Assembly (NCBI GenBank): GCA_016718525.1
Contig: JADKDD010000001.1
Span: forward strand, 1,116,001 to 1,180,000
Source of the DNA: Rhodocyclaceae bacterium
GTDB taxonomy: Bacteria; Pseudomonadota; Gammaproteobacteria; Burkholderiales; Rhodocyclaceae
Direction of reading: 5' to 3'
DNA length: 64,000 nt
In this document: one piece after another, positions 8,603-17,615 of the stretch
Layout of the letters: each line of letters opens with the position of its first letter
Numbering within the stretch: the stretch's first letter is position 1
Notes under the pieces: model-generated
Database searches by the model: none
Told to the model about the DNA's origin: nothing
The model's input: only the letters and a program-made list of their open reading frames with translations
Made by a program: the position numbers and the translations under genes

Positions 8603-8607
8603 AAGTG

Positions 8608-8635
8608 ACGGCGTCTGGCCAGCACCAACTGACAA
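8608..8635 (+). repeat. Dispersed repeat copy 3 (intergenic)
   Basis: Reads ACGGCGTC, TGG, then CCAGCACCAACTGACAA, a perfect 17-base core. It lies between the MmcQ/YjbR and GFA genes. Confidence 0.9.
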
Positions 8636-8695
8636 GTCAGGCATCAAGCGTTGGTTTACAGGGCTGAAATTTGGAATCTACTCAGAATCATTGAC

Positions 8696-9058
8696 ATGAA
8701 CCAACGACTACCAAAAAACTACCGGGGTAGCTGCCATTGTGGCGCGGTCCAGTTCGAGATTGAAACGGACTTTCCTGAACTGACGATGTGCGATTGCTCA
8801 ATTTGCAGACGCAAAAATGCCTTGATGGTGAAAGTGCCCGAGGCTAACTTTCGCTTGATTTCAGGAGCGGACGCGCTCACCGAATATCAGTTCCACACCA
8901 AAACCGCCAGACATTTTTTCTGCAAGGTCTGCGGGATTTATCCGTTTCATCGCAAACGCGTGACGCCAGACACCTTTGGCATCAACGTGCACTGTTTGCA
9001 CAATTTCGATCCGTCAGGGATACCTCAAAGGCAAGCCAACGGTTCGACTATGCCATGA
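8696..9058 (+). CDS. GFA / CENP-V family zinc protein
   Basis: The 120 residues carry the glutathione-dependent formaldehyde-activating enzyme fold with its two zinc sites: CHCG (CxC) near residue 13, CDCSICRR in the middle and FFCKVCG further on. Many members are not formaldehyde-activating enzymes, so only the fold is assigned. The start MNQRLPKNY gives the normal family length. The last residues (RQANGSTMP) differ from the usual aromatic ending. Its stop overlaps the next ATG in ATGA. It is one of two GFA genes in the window (see 51908). Confidence 0.82.
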   Translation: MNQRLPKNYRGSCHCGAVQFEIETDFPELTMCDCSICRRKNALMVKVPEANFRLISGADALTEYQFHTKTARHFFCKVCGIYPFHRKRVTPDTFGINVHCLHNFDPSGIPQRQANGSTMP

Positions 9059-9600
9059 CCGGATTTGGGCCATTCCAGATGAGACTGAACCGTCTATACA
9101 ATGCTGGTTTCCTAATTTGCGTGGGTTTATTCACGACTTTTGCGATGGCTCAAAGTCCAGTTCAGTCCTGCAGTTCAGACGAACATACACAATTTGATTT
9201 TTGGATTGGCGACTGGCAAGTGCATGGTGCCAACGGTAAATTGGCTGGTCACAATTTGATTCAGAAAAAGCACGCTGGCTGTGTGCTGCATGAACAATAC
9301 ACAACACCAAGCGGATACAGCGGTGAAAGCTTCAATATCTATGAGCCCGGTCGTAAAGTGTGGCACCAAACCTGGGTTGACAATACGGGCACACTATTAC
9401 TTCTTGAGGGCGGAATGATCAACGGCAGCATGGTGCTGCAGGGTGAAACTACCGACAGCAAAGGCGTGGTAACCAAACATCGGATCTCGTGGACGCCATA
9501 CCCGGACGCAAGCGTGCGACAACATTGGGAATCTAAGGATTTTGGCGGCAAATGGATCACCGTGTTTGATGGAAAGTACACACGTAAATCTGCCGCTTGA
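9055..9600 (+). CDS. Secreted DUF1579-like protein
   Basis: The protein begins with a signal peptide that is best if read from the internal ATG at 9079 (MRLNRLYNAGFLICVGLF, cleavage after AMA). The ATG at 9055 overlaps the GFA stop and is the coupled alternative. The mature part has the DUF1579-type motif FDFWIGDWQVHGANGK near the start, then NIYEPGRKVWHQTWVDNTG and a terminal FGGKWITVFDGKYTR. These are lipocalin-like periplasmic proteins of unknown role. It is the last gene of the small-protein run and converges on a methyltransferase gene. Confidence 0.75.
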   Translation: MTGFGPFQMRLNRLYNAGFLICVGLFTTFAMAQSPVQSCSSDEHTQFDFWIGDWQVHGANGKLAGHNLIQKKHAGCVLHEQYTTPSGYSGESFNIYEPGRKVWHQTWVDNTGTLLLLEGGMINGSMVLQGETTDSKGVVTKHRISWTPYPDASVRQHWESKDFGGKWITVFDGKYTRKSAA

Positions 9601-9698
9601 ACACCATTGGCAACCGAGCGCGGCAACCTTCGCTTTGTGGAACCGATCGGACACAAACCTGCGTGAGCTATGGCCGATAAGCAGACTGATCCAGTGAC

Positions 9699-10520
9699 TC
9701 AATAGCAAAAGCGCGCACTAAGTTCTTCCAGGTTGAGCATCTGCAAAATTTCCTGGCTGCGTTGCCTTGCATTCCCGCGCGGTGCGCCAGCCTGGCGGGC
9801 GATGATTAATTCATTTTTCATCGAGTGTTCCCATCCGGTGAGTTCAGTCACCGTCAATTTGTAGCCGTGAGATTCAAGCAGCAGGCAACGCAAGACATTA
9901 GTCAAGTGACTGCCAAATTCCCGTGTTTGAATCGGATGCCGCCAAATCTCTGAAAGCGGTGTTTTCGCAAACGATTCGTTCTTGTGCTTGCGTAGATTGG
10001 TAGCGACTTCAGCCTGGCAACACGGCACCAACACAATAAACCGGGCATCTTTCTCCAACGCAAAACGAATCGCATCGTCAGATGCGGTATCACAGGCATG
10101 GAGCGCGGTGACTACATCTACCCGAACTGGCAGACGCGAATCGAGGATCGCATCGACAACGGACGCGTTCAAAAAATGCATCCGATGAAACCCCAGTCGT
10201 TGCGCAAGATCTTCAGATTTTTCAATCAACTCGCTGCGTGTCTCAATACCATACACTTGTCCGACCGACTTGCTTTTCAAAAACAGGTCGTAGAGAATAA
10301 AACCGAGATAGGACTTGCCTGCGCCATGATCGGCAAGCGTCACTTCGCCACGGTCAGCAAGAACCTCTGCAAGCAAAGGTTCAACAAATTGATAGAGGTG
10401 ATAGACCTGTTTAAGTTTGCGCCGCGAGTCCTGATTCAGCTTGCCATCCCGCGTCAGGATGTGCAGTTCCTTGAGCAATTCAACCGACTGCTCCGGCCGG
10501 ACTCCTGCAACTAACGTCAT
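9699..10520 (-). CDS. SAM-dependent methyltransferase (Methyltransf_32 type)
   Basis: The 273 residues include the SAM-binding motif LADHGAGKSYLGF near residue 62. A VTALHACDTASDDAI segment and a VLVPCCQAE motif follow, characteristic of the Methyltransf_32 family related to TRM13-like enzymes. An RNA substrate is therefore possible but unproven. It lies 10 bases downstream of the NYN-domain gene on the same strand, so the two probably form one transcript. Confidence 0.82.
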   Translation of the reverse strand: MTLVAGVRPEQSVELLKELHILTRDGKLNQDSRRKLKQVYHLYQFVEPLLAEVLADRGEVTLADHGAGKSYLGFILYDLFLKSKSVGQVYGIETRSELIEKSEDLAQRLGFHRMHFLNASVVDAILDSRLPVRVDVVTALHACDTASDDAIRFALEKDARFIVLVPCCQAEVATNLRKHKNESFAKTPLSEIWRHPIQTREFGSHLTNVLRCLLLESHGYKLTVTELTGWEHSMKNELIIARQAGAPRGNARQRSQEILQMLNLEELSARFCY

Positions 10521-10530
10521 TCGCGGGTTC

Positions 10531-11379
10531 TCATTCGTCTGCCGGCAGGCGAATCAAGTACTGACCGGATTTTTCATCCCGTTCCATGTCGAGCAGTTTG
10601 CGTTTCTTGGCGTCCTCCAACAAGTCGCGAAACGAACGGTAACCGTAGTACGACTCAGTGAAGCCTGGTTTGCGTCGTTGCAAGGTTGGCTTGACCATAG
10701 AACCCCAAATCTTCTCATCGCCACGTTCAGCAATCATGGCTTCGACAGTTTCAACCAAAAGGTCAAGCGCCTCCTCACGTCTGGACAACTCCGGCTTCTC
10801 ATCGCTTCCTTTTTCGCCTGATTTGGGCTCAATGACTTTCGCCCCGCTTTGGGCAACTTTAGTCGGTGTCTTTTTGGCAATGCGCTTTGTCTTGGCCTCG
10901 AGTTCGCGAACCAGATCATCATAAAAAATGAATTCATCGCAATTCGCCGCAAGCAAATCTGATGTCGCTGCTTTTACCCCAACACCAATCACTCGCTTAT
11001 TGTTCTCACGCAATTTGGACACCAACGGTGAAAAATCGGAATCACCGCTGATGATGACAAAGGTATCGACATGGGATTTGGTGTAGCAAAGATCCAGTGC
11101 ATCCACCACCATCCGGATATCTGCCGAGTTTTTTCCTGATTGACGCACATGGGGGATCTCAATCAATTCGAACGATGCTTCGTGCATGGGCGCCTTGAAC
11201 TCCTTGTAACGCGCCCAATCGCAATAGGCCTTCTTGACCACAATACTTCCCTTGAGCAGCAAGCGCTCAAGCACTTTTTTGATATCAAATTGGGCATATT
11301 TTGCGTCGCGCACACCCAACGCGACGTTCTCAAAGTCACAGAACAACGCCATGTTGGTGATTTCAGGATTTCCGGCCAT
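10531..11379 (-). CDS. NYN domain ribonuclease-like protein with C-terminal OST-HTH/LOTUS-like domain
   Basis: The 282-residue protein starts with a NYN (PIN-like) nuclease domain. Acidic residues occur where a metal site is expected: CDFENV near residue 14, DALDLC, and VIISGDSDFSPLV near residue 112. A Lys-rich linker (about 160-200) leads to a C-terminal module (WGSMVKPTLQRRKPGFTES then FRDLLEDAKKRKLL) that looks like an OST-HTH/LOTUS RNA-binding domain. The family is thought to cut or bind RNA. It lies upstream of and close to the methyltransferase gene, suggesting joint RNA processing or modification. The start MAGNPEITN is the most likely. Confidence 0.88.
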   Translation of the reverse strand: MAGNPEITNMALFCDFENVALGVRDAKYAQFDIKKVLERLLLKGSIVVKKAYCDWARYKEFKAPMHEASFELIEIPHVRQSGKNSADIRMVVDALDLCYTKSHVDTFVIISGDSDFSPLVSKLRENNKRVIGVGVKAATSDLLAANCDEFIFYDDLVRELEAKTKRIAKKTPTKVAQSGAKVIEPKSGEKGSDEKPELSRREEALDLLVETVEAMIAERGDEKIWGSMVKPTLQRRKPGFTESYYGYRSFRDLLEDAKKRKLLDMERDEKSGQYLIRLPADE

Positions 11380-11492
11380 AAGAGTCGTCGCGATAATATT
11401 AAGACGTGCAGTGTCTCACGGCCGGGCAAAAATACAAGTTATTCACACATTCGCCACTAAAACAATTCACCAAATTGCGAGTCCAGCCGGTA

Positions 11493-12440
11493 ATGAACAA
11501 CTTTCTACATCAATTAACACTTGCCGCACCTCACTTCGGCGTCATCGCAGGCGGATATGCATTGGTTCGTTGGGCTGGTTGTCCGAAAAAGTATGCCGAT
11601 TTACTTACCCGGTTTGTCTTTCTGATCGCCCTGCCGGCAACGTTGTTCCGTCTGATGAGCGATCTGTCCCATTTACCTGCCGTCGACACCAGACTGTTGC
11701 TCGCCTACTTTGGCAGTTGCCTGTTCGTTTTCGGTCTTGGCAGGTTTATCGGTTGGCGTTGGTTCAATCTCGATGGAAAGGCACAATCGATTTTCGGACT
11801 TGGCGGTGTCTTTTCAAACAATGTTTTGCTTGGAATTCCTCTGGCAACCTCAGCATTCGGAGTTGTAGCGATGCCGACTGTCGCCCTGATTTTGGTGTTT
11901 AACGCACTGACATTGTGGACGCTGGTGACAGTTTCAGTTGAATGGGCAGTCCATGGCGAATTCTCTTTGGCCGGGTTTGGCAAGACCATCAAAGAGGTGG
12001 CAAGCAACCCGATTGTGGCCTCGATCGTGTCGGGTTCGTTGTTCGGGTTTGCCGGAGGATCAATTCCTCCGTTGATTGATTTGCCGCTGAGTTGGCTTGC
12101 GCTAACTGCCGCGCCGCTGGCCCTATTGGCGCTGGGCATGGGCCTGGCGGGTTATGGTTTGCGTGCTGATTGGCGACAAAGTCTGTCAATCTGCTGCTTA
12201 AAGTTGCTCGTTCAACCGATTGTCGTTTGGCTGTTTGCGCGCAGCCTCAATTTACCGCCCTTGGAGACGCAGGTTGTCGTGCTGCTTGCCGCACTTCCGG
12301 TAGGTGTCAATGTGTATTTGATGGCACGCCAGTTTCGCAGTATGGAAACTCCGGTTGCCTCAAGTTTGGTTGCTTCCGCTATCCTCGCATCGTTCACTAT
12401 TCCAATGATTCTTGCACTTTTAGGTGCTCCTGAAAACTGA
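11493..12440 (+). CDS. AEC family transporter (auxin efflux carrier/malate permease type)
   Basis: The 315-residue protein has about ten membrane segments in the AEC pattern, for example GVIAGGYALVRWAG at the start, LLAYFGSCLFVFGLGRF, FGLGGVFSNNVLLGIPLA with the conserved Asn pair, and a terminal ASSLVASAILASFTIPM. Members export auxin-like acids or take up malate; the substrate here is unknown. The ATG giving MNNFLHQLTL was chosen over an in-frame ATG 87 bases upstream because it starts the family homology. It diverges from the NYN gene. Confidence 0.88.
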   Translation: MNNFLHQLTLAAPHFGVIAGGYALVRWAGCPKKYADLLTRFVFLIALPATLFRLMSDLSHLPAVDTRLLLAYFGSCLFVFGLGRFIGWRWFNLDGKAQSIFGLGGVFSNNVLLGIPLATSAFGVVAMPTVALILVFNALTLWTLVTVSVEWAVHGEFSLAGFGKTIKEVASNPIVASIVSGSLFGFAGGSIPPLIDLPLSWLALTAAPLALLALGMGLAGYGLRADWRQSLSICCLKLLVQPIVVWLFARSLNLPPLETQVVVLLAALPVGVNVYLMARQFRSMETPVASSLVASAILASFTIPMILALLGAPEN

Positions 12441-12501
12441 TCAATTTCATTCCATTGCCACGATCCTGTCACTCCACCCTTGTTTGAAAAACGGGTCTTT
12501 C

Positions 12502-13455
12502 ATGCGTCTAATTCTTCGTACCCTGCTAGCCATCATCGCCACAGCGCTTCTCGTCATCATTGGCCTGGTCGTCGCCTACTGGGCTCCCGATCTACCGGTC
12601 GAAGCGCTCAAATCAAAATGGGCTGCGCCGCCCTCTCAGTTCATTGCACTGAATGGGATGCAGGTGCATGTTCGTGATGAAGGCCCGCGCAATGACCTGA
12701 CGCCGATTGTTCTGTTGCATGGTACCTCCGCGAGTCTACATACGTGGGATGGATGGGTCAGCAAGCTGGCGAAAGAACGTCGGGTAATTCGTTTCGATTT
12801 GCCCGGATTTGGTTTGACTGGTCCATCGCCGATAGATGACTACCGGCTCGACAGCTATACAAAATTTGTCTTGGCGATGCTCGACGTGATGAATGTCAAA
12901 AAGGTCATTTTGGCTGGCAACTCACTCGGCGGAAACCTTGCATGGGCAACTGCAGCAACCTACCCTGACCGAGTTGAACGCTTGATCCTAGTTGACGCCG
13001 GTGGTTATGCGTTCACGCCAGCCTCTGTTCCGCTGGGTTTTCGAATTGCGCAAATGCCTGCGATGCATCAACTGATGAGCAGAATTCTGCCGCGCGGAGT
13101 GATTGAAGGTAGCGTCAAAAATGTCTATGGCGACCCGTCAAAGGTGACGGCAGATTTGATTGATCGCTATTATGATTTGGCGCTGCGTGAAGGTAATCGA
13201 CGCGCGCTGGGATTGCGTTTTGCACAAATGCAACGGGGTGACCAAGCAGAGAAAATTTCAACTATCAAAGTGCCTACGTTGATTTTGTGGGGCGGGCAGG
13301 ATCGATTGGTGCCCGTTGAAAACGCACATCGGTTTAGTCGCGACATCGCCGGCAGCCAATTGCAGATTTTTGATGCGCTTGGCCATGTTCCGCAGGAAGA
13401 GGATCCTGAGTTGACGTTGATGGCCGTCAAGAAGTTCATCGTCAACACTCCTTGA
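12502..13455 (+). CDS. Alpha/beta hydrolase with N-terminal membrane anchor
   Basis: The 317 residues begin with a membrane anchor (MRLILRTLLAIIATALLVII). A complete alpha/beta hydrolase fold follows: oxyanion motif LLHGTSASLHTW, nucleophile elbow AGNSLGGN (Ser), acid LWGGQDRLVP (Asp) and base ALGHVPQEEDPE (His). It is probably an esterase or lipase facing the periplasm; the substrate is unknown. The open frame reaches back into the AEC gene, but the ATG at 12502 gives the anchor and is preferred. It lies 61 bases after the transporter. Confidence 0.85.
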   Translation: MRLILRTLLAIIATALLVIIGLVVAYWAPDLPVEALKSKWAAPPSQFIALNGMQVHVRDEGPRNDLTPIVLLHGTSASLHTWDGWVSKLAKERRVIRFDLPGFGLTGPSPIDDYRLDSYTKFVLAMLDVMNVKKVILAGNSLGGNLAWATAATYPDRVERLILVDAGGYAFTPASVPLGFRIAQMPAMHQLMSRILPRGVIEGSVKNVYGDPSKVTADLIDRYYDLALREGNRRALGLRFAQMQRGDQAEKISTIKVPTLILWGGQDRLVPVENAHRFSRDIAGSQLQIFDALGHVPQEEDPELTLMAVKKFIVNTP

Positions 13456-13633
13456 TGAGCTTATTGCCGCGTTACAGCACATGACAGGGTGCGCAAGTGT
13501 TGACAGCCGGTCGACGTTCGTGCCCGGGCAAATAATGTACCTTGTGGGCAGCCGGATACACAGGATTGACGGATGCAAAACAGGAGAGGATAGTAGAGTT
13601 GCTGTTGAACTTTCCGTTACCAGGGGCGTTGCA

Positions 13634-14806
13634 ATGACGCTAAAAATCATCGTGGCTCTTTTCAGTGCAGTCATTTTGAATGGTTGCAGCACAACCTTGC
13701 CCGATTCATCCACCGCAAAAACGCAATTTTGGCGTGACGAAGCATTCGACCCAACAGAACTCCCGGTGATCGAATCCAAGGCCAGCCTGTTTGCATTGGA
13801 CCCTGACCTCGCATCCGCTTTACTGGAACGCCGCAGGAATGGCGTTAGCGTCCATCAACGCCTTGATTACTTGATTGCGACATTGTTCACTCAAGGCAAG
13901 ATTCGCATCGCCTATACCGCAGGACATTCAACCAATGCCGCTGAAACCTGGGTGAGCAAGCGCGGTGATTGCTTGTCCTTAACCCTGCTGACTTACTCGG
14001 CCGCACAGGCGCTTGGCCTGGATGCAAGCATGCAAGAAGTTCGCGTACCGGTAGCTGTCGATCGCCGCAATGGGACGGACTTTGTTAGCGGACATGTTAA
14101 TGTGGTAATCAACAACACTTCTGCCGTTGCAGTCAATGGACGCGGGCTTCCCGGCGGGACGACAGTTATTGATTTTGAGCCTCAAATCGGGTCAAGGCGA
14201 GCCGGCAACGTGCTCACGGATGAACAAATCATTGCTCGCTTTTACAACAACCGTGGTTCCGAGCTCTTTGCGCTCAGCAATGACCCTGGCGCTTATGCCT
14301 ATTTCAAGGCGGCGATCGAAGCCGATCCTGGATTTGCTGCTGCCTATAGCAACCTGGCGCAGGTCTATGTCCGCAACGATTTGAACGATGCCGCGGAAAC
14401 CGTATTGCGATATGCGATTACGCTCACCGACAAGCCGGACGCACCATTGCGAACATTGCAGAATCTTCTGGTAGCGCAAGGTCGAACAACTGAGGCCGAA
14501 CGAGTTGCGGAACGCCTGCGCAAATTTGAACATGAGGATCCGTATTTTTGGGTCAACATCGGACTGGATCACCTGCAGAAACACCAATATCCGAAAGCGA
14601 TCGAGGCACTGCAACGAGCAGAGGAATTGGCCACCGGGTTTGAGGAAATCCATCGCTACCTTGCAATCGCGTATTGGCGCAATGGTCAAAAGAAACAGGC
14701 TGATAAGGAACTCGCCATCCTCTCGGCGATGCGTACCAGCGGCCCGAGCGTTGCTAAACTCAGCGCGAAACTCAACCGGTCGCCGAGTGAGTTTGTGGTG
14801 CAGTAG
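13634..14806 (+). CDS. Lipoprotein with transglutaminase-like and TPR domains
   Basis: A lipoprotein signal is visible (MTLKIIVALFSAVILNGCS, with Cys 18 as the lipidated residue). A transglutaminase/protease-like domain follows, with a plausible catalytic Cys in SKRGDCLSLTLL and His in SGHVNVV. The C-terminal half holds TPR repeats (AYFKAAIEADPGFAAAYSNL, YPKAIEALQRAEEL, IHRYLAIAYWRNGQKK). The protein has 390 residues. It is probably a periplasmic or outer-membrane peptidase or scaffold of unknown target. The open frame extends 51 codons upstream, but the lipobox fixes the start. It converges on ligE with 4 bases between the stops. Confidence 0.82.
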   Translation: MTLKIIVALFSAVILNGCSTTLPDSSTAKTQFWRDEAFDPTELPVIESKASLFALDPDLASALLERRRNGVSVHQRLDYLIATLFTQGKIRIAYTAGHSTNAAETWVSKRGDCLSLTLLTYSAAQALGLDASMQEVRVPVAVDRRNGTDFVSGHVNVVINNTSAVAVNGRGLPGGTTVIDFEPQIGSRRAGNVLTDEQIIARFYNNRGSELFALSNDPGAYAYFKAAIEADPGFAAAYSNLAQVYVRNDLNDAAETVLRYAITLTDKPDAPLRTLQNLLVAQGRTTEAERVAERLRKFEHEDPYFWVNIGLDHLQKHQYPKAIEALQRAEELATGFEEIHRYLAIAYWRNGQKKQADKELAILSAMRTSGPSVAKLSAKLNRSPSEFVVQ

Positions 14807-14810
14807 TGTC

Positions 14811-15662
14811 TCAAAACTCCTCGCGGAGGCGCCAGTAGCGTGGAAACCTGGGAATACCAGCGGGGCTCAATTCCTGATAGCGGAACGTAATCACGCTCCC
14901 TATCGCCGGCGGATGCGCCCGGACTTCCTCCGTCAATCCCGAGCCGACTCGAAATGTTTTCCCGCTTTTCGTAGTAACGATCAATGCACCCGTCTTCCCC
15001 GTGTATCGTCCTTTACCAGCGACATAACCGATCACCGTTGCCTCGGCATCCTGCAAGGGCTTCAGCTTGAGCAATACGTCGGATCGACCCGTAACATATG
15101 GCGCATTTGCAAGGTGCAGCATGATGCCTTCTGCACCTTCCCCAGTCAATCGTTTGAAGTGGTCGTACAAGGCGTCAATGTCTGCAACCTTAAACTGCTT
15201 AACCGCAACAAGCCACGGTAGTTTAGCTTCGTTGACCAACTCCTCAATGCGCGCCGCCCTTTCGCTAAAACTCCCCGGCGCGTCGGGTATTTCAAAGATC
15301 ATGTACCGCACTTGTCGCCATTCGCTATCTATTGGTTCGCTGCGACGAACAGTTCCGGCGAGTTCGTTAAATTTTCCGCGACCCATCCAAAGCTCGCCAT
15401 CGAGAGGTGTTGATGGCAGTCGAGCAGTAAACCACTCTGGCGCGTTGACGTGATTGCCGCTTCTAAAACGCAGCTCATGGCCATTCCAGATCGCACGCAC
15501 ACCATCATATTTCTCGCTGGCCAAATAGAGGGCGGGGTCGATCGATTGCCGGAATACTTCTGCCAGAACGATCGCCGGCGGTGGTTTGCGTGTAGATTCG
15601 GCTGCTGCCGTAAGGGTCGACATCACGGCGCCAAAGAACACAAAGACCATTCGTTTTAGCAT
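14811..15662 (-). CDS. ligE: Secreted ATP-dependent DNA ligase, LigE type
   Basis: The 283-residue protein is a minimal ATP-dependent DNA ligase. The adenylation motif I is SEKYDGVRAIW, with the nucleotidyl Lys and Asp-Gly. Further motifs are LDGELWMGRGKF, GAEGIMLH (motif IV) and DVLLKLKP (motif V). A short OB-fold ending is present (VGSGLTEE, ITFRYQELSP). An N-terminal signal peptide (MVFVFFGAVMSTLTAAA) places it in the periplasm. LigE enzymes of this layout have been proposed to act in natural competence or in repair of extracellular DNA. It sits alone between the TPR lipoprotein and recQ. Confidence 0.88.
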   Translation of the reverse strand: MLKRMVFVFFGAVMSTLTAAAESTRKPPPAIVLAEVFRQSIDPALYLASEKYDGVRAIWNGHELRFRSGNHVNAPEWFTARLPSTPLDGELWMGRGKFNELAGTVRRSEPIDSEWRQVRYMIFEIPDAPGSFSERAARIEELVNEAKLPWLVAVKQFKVADIDALYDHFKRLTGEGAEGIMLHLANAPYVTGRSDVLLKLKPLQDAEATVIGYVAGKGRYTGKTGALIVTTKSGKTFRVGSGLTEEVRAHPPAIGSVITFRYQELSPAGIPRFPRYWRLREEF

Positions 15663-15746
15663 TTGTGCTCCCTGTTCTGAATTATTGAGTTGATTCTAGC
15701 CTTGGATAATCGCGCTTGTGCCGCATCTGCTGACCCGCTCCCCGCC

Positions 15747-17615
15747 ATGACTGACCCACTGTCCATACTGCACCGCACCTTCGGCTACACCTCGTTCCGT
15801 GGCCCGCAGGCTAAAATAATTGAACAAATCATGGTTGGTGGAGATGCGCTGGTCTTGATGCCGACTGGCGGTGGAAAGTCGCTCTGTTACCAAATTCCGG
15901 CACTTTTGCGACCTGGCGTAGGTGTCGTTGTCTCGCCGTTGATCGCATTAATGCAGGATCAAGTCGACGCGCTGTTGCAAGTGGGAGTCCGTGCAGCCTA
16001 TTTGAATTCGTCGATGGAGTGGGCAGCTGCAAGTGAGGTTGAGCGAAACCTGATCAAGGGTGAGCTTGACCTCATCTACGTGGCGCCGGAGCGTCTGATG
16101 ACTGAGCGGTTTCTCGATCTGCTCGATGAACTTTCGTCTGCAGATCGTCTGGCACTGTTTGCCATTGACGAAGCGCATTGCGTCTCTCAATGGGGACATG
16201 ATTTTCGCCCGGAATACATCCAGCTCTCGCTGCTCCACCAGCGCTATCCAAAGGTTCCCCGAATCGCGCTCACTGCGACCGCTGATGAGCTGACCAGGCG
16301 GGAAATTGTTACGCGACTGGGGCTGGACACTGCGAAGATCTTCATTTCCAGCTTCGATCGCCCCAACATTTGTTACACAGTAGTCGAGCGTAACAATCCA
16401 CGAAAGCAGTTGCTTGAGTTTCTCAACAATCATCGTGGTGAAGCTGGCATCGTCTACTGCCTGTCGCGTCGTAAAGTCGATGAGACCGCCGCTTGGCTGT
16501 CGCTACAAGGTGTTACCGCTCTGCCCTACCATGCTGGCCTGGATAGCCCGTCGCGGCAGGCGCATCAGCAGCGTTTCTTGCGTGAGGACGGTATCATCAT
16601 GGTGGCAACGATCGCCTTTGGCATGGGTATCGATAAGCCGGACGTGCGCTTTGTCGCGCACCTTGACTTGCCCAAAAGTCTCGAAGCCTATTACCAGGAA
16701 ACCGGTCGCGCCGGGCGCGATGGTGATGCGGCAGAGGCTTGGATGACGTACGGACTCAACGACGTAGTGATCCATCGGCAGCGCATCGATGAATCAATCT
16801 CAGGTGAAGAACAAAAACGTATTGAGCGCGGAAAACTGGATGCGCTGTTGGCTTGGTGTGAAACACCCAATTGTCGCCGCGCTCTGCTGCTCAAATATTT
16901 TAGTGAAAGCGCCCTGGCGTGCGGCAATTGCGACACCTGCCTCGAACCACCGGAACTTTGGGATGGTACCGTTGCCGCACAAAAGGCATTGTCGGCAGCC
17001 TTGCGCAGCGGACAGCGTTATGGCGCCGGGCACCTGATCGATATTTTGCGTGGAAAATTAACCGACAAGATCACGCAAAATGAGCATGACAAATTGCCGA
17101 CCTTTGGCGTCGGAGCCGAGTTGGATGAAACCACTTGGCGCAGCGTGTTTCGGCAACTATTGGCCGCCGGGATGTTGCATGCGGACGCCAGCGCATTTGG
17201 TGCCTTGCGTCTAACCGAAGCTTCGCGGCCTATCTTGAAGGGCGAAGCCCATCTCTCTTTGCGCCGGTCGCCAACAAAACCAGAAAGCAAAGCATGGCGC
17301 AATTCGGGCCGTCAGATGGCGACAGCACAATCAATCGCAGCACCCGGCGACATGCCGACCGCTGCATTATTCAATGCCTTGCGACAATGGCGCGGCGAAT
17401 GCGCACGCGAACAAGGTGTTCCTGCCTATGTGATCATGCATGATCGCTCATTGCTTGAACTTGCGGCAAGGCAGCCGCGCGACATTAATGATTTGCTTGG
17501 TGTCCCGGGAATCGGTCAAGCCAAGGCGAATCGCTACGGTACAACTTTGCTTCAACTCATCGCTGAAGCATCCGTTGTGTCCGAACGGAGAATTGCAGAA
17601 GTTGCTAGTGACTGA
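15747..17615 (+). CDS. recQ: ATP-dependent DNA helicase RecQ
   Basis: RecQ unwinds DNA 3'-5' in the RecF pathway. The 622-residue product has all expected parts: Walker A LMPTGGGKSLCYQ, DEAH in FAIDEAHCVSQWGHDFRPEY, motif V ATIAFGMGIDKPDVRF and motif VI QETGRAGRDG. A zinc-binding CRRALLLKYF...CGNCDTC region and RQC domain follow, then a C-terminal HRDC domain (LFNALRQWRGECAREQGVPA near residue 535). The start MTDPLSILHRTFG matches family length. The open frame begins 19 codons earlier without homology. It overlaps the convergent coiled-coil/AsmA gene by 11 bases. Confidence 0.95.
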   Translation: MTDPLSILHRTFGYTSFRGPQAKIIEQIMVGGDALVLMPTGGGKSLCYQIPALLRPGVGVVVSPLIALMQDQVDALLQVGVRAAYLNSSMEWAAASEVERNLIKGELDLIYVAPERLMTERFLDLLDELSSADRLALFAIDEAHCVSQWGHDFRPEYIQLSLLHQRYPKVPRIALTATADELTRREIVTRLGLDTAKIFISSFDRPNICYTVVERNNPRKQLLEFLNNHRGEAGIVYCLSRRKVDETAAWLSLQGVTALPYHAGLDSPSRQAHQQRFLREDGIIMVATIAFGMGIDKPDVRFVAHLDLPKSLEAYYQETGRAGRDGDAAEAWMTYGLNDVVIHRQRIDESISGEEQKRIERGKLDALLAWCETPNCRRALLLKYFSESALACGNCDTCLEPPELWDGTVAAQKALSAALRSGQRYGAGHLIDILRGKLTDKITQNEHDKLPTFGVGAELDETTWRSVFRQLLAAGMLHADASAFGALRLTEASRPILKGEAHLSLRRSPTKPESKAWRNSGRQMATAQSIAAPGDMPTAALFNALRQWRGECAREQGVPAYVIMHDRSLLELAARQPRDINDLLGVPGIGQAKANRYGTTLLQLIAEASVVSERRIAEVASD

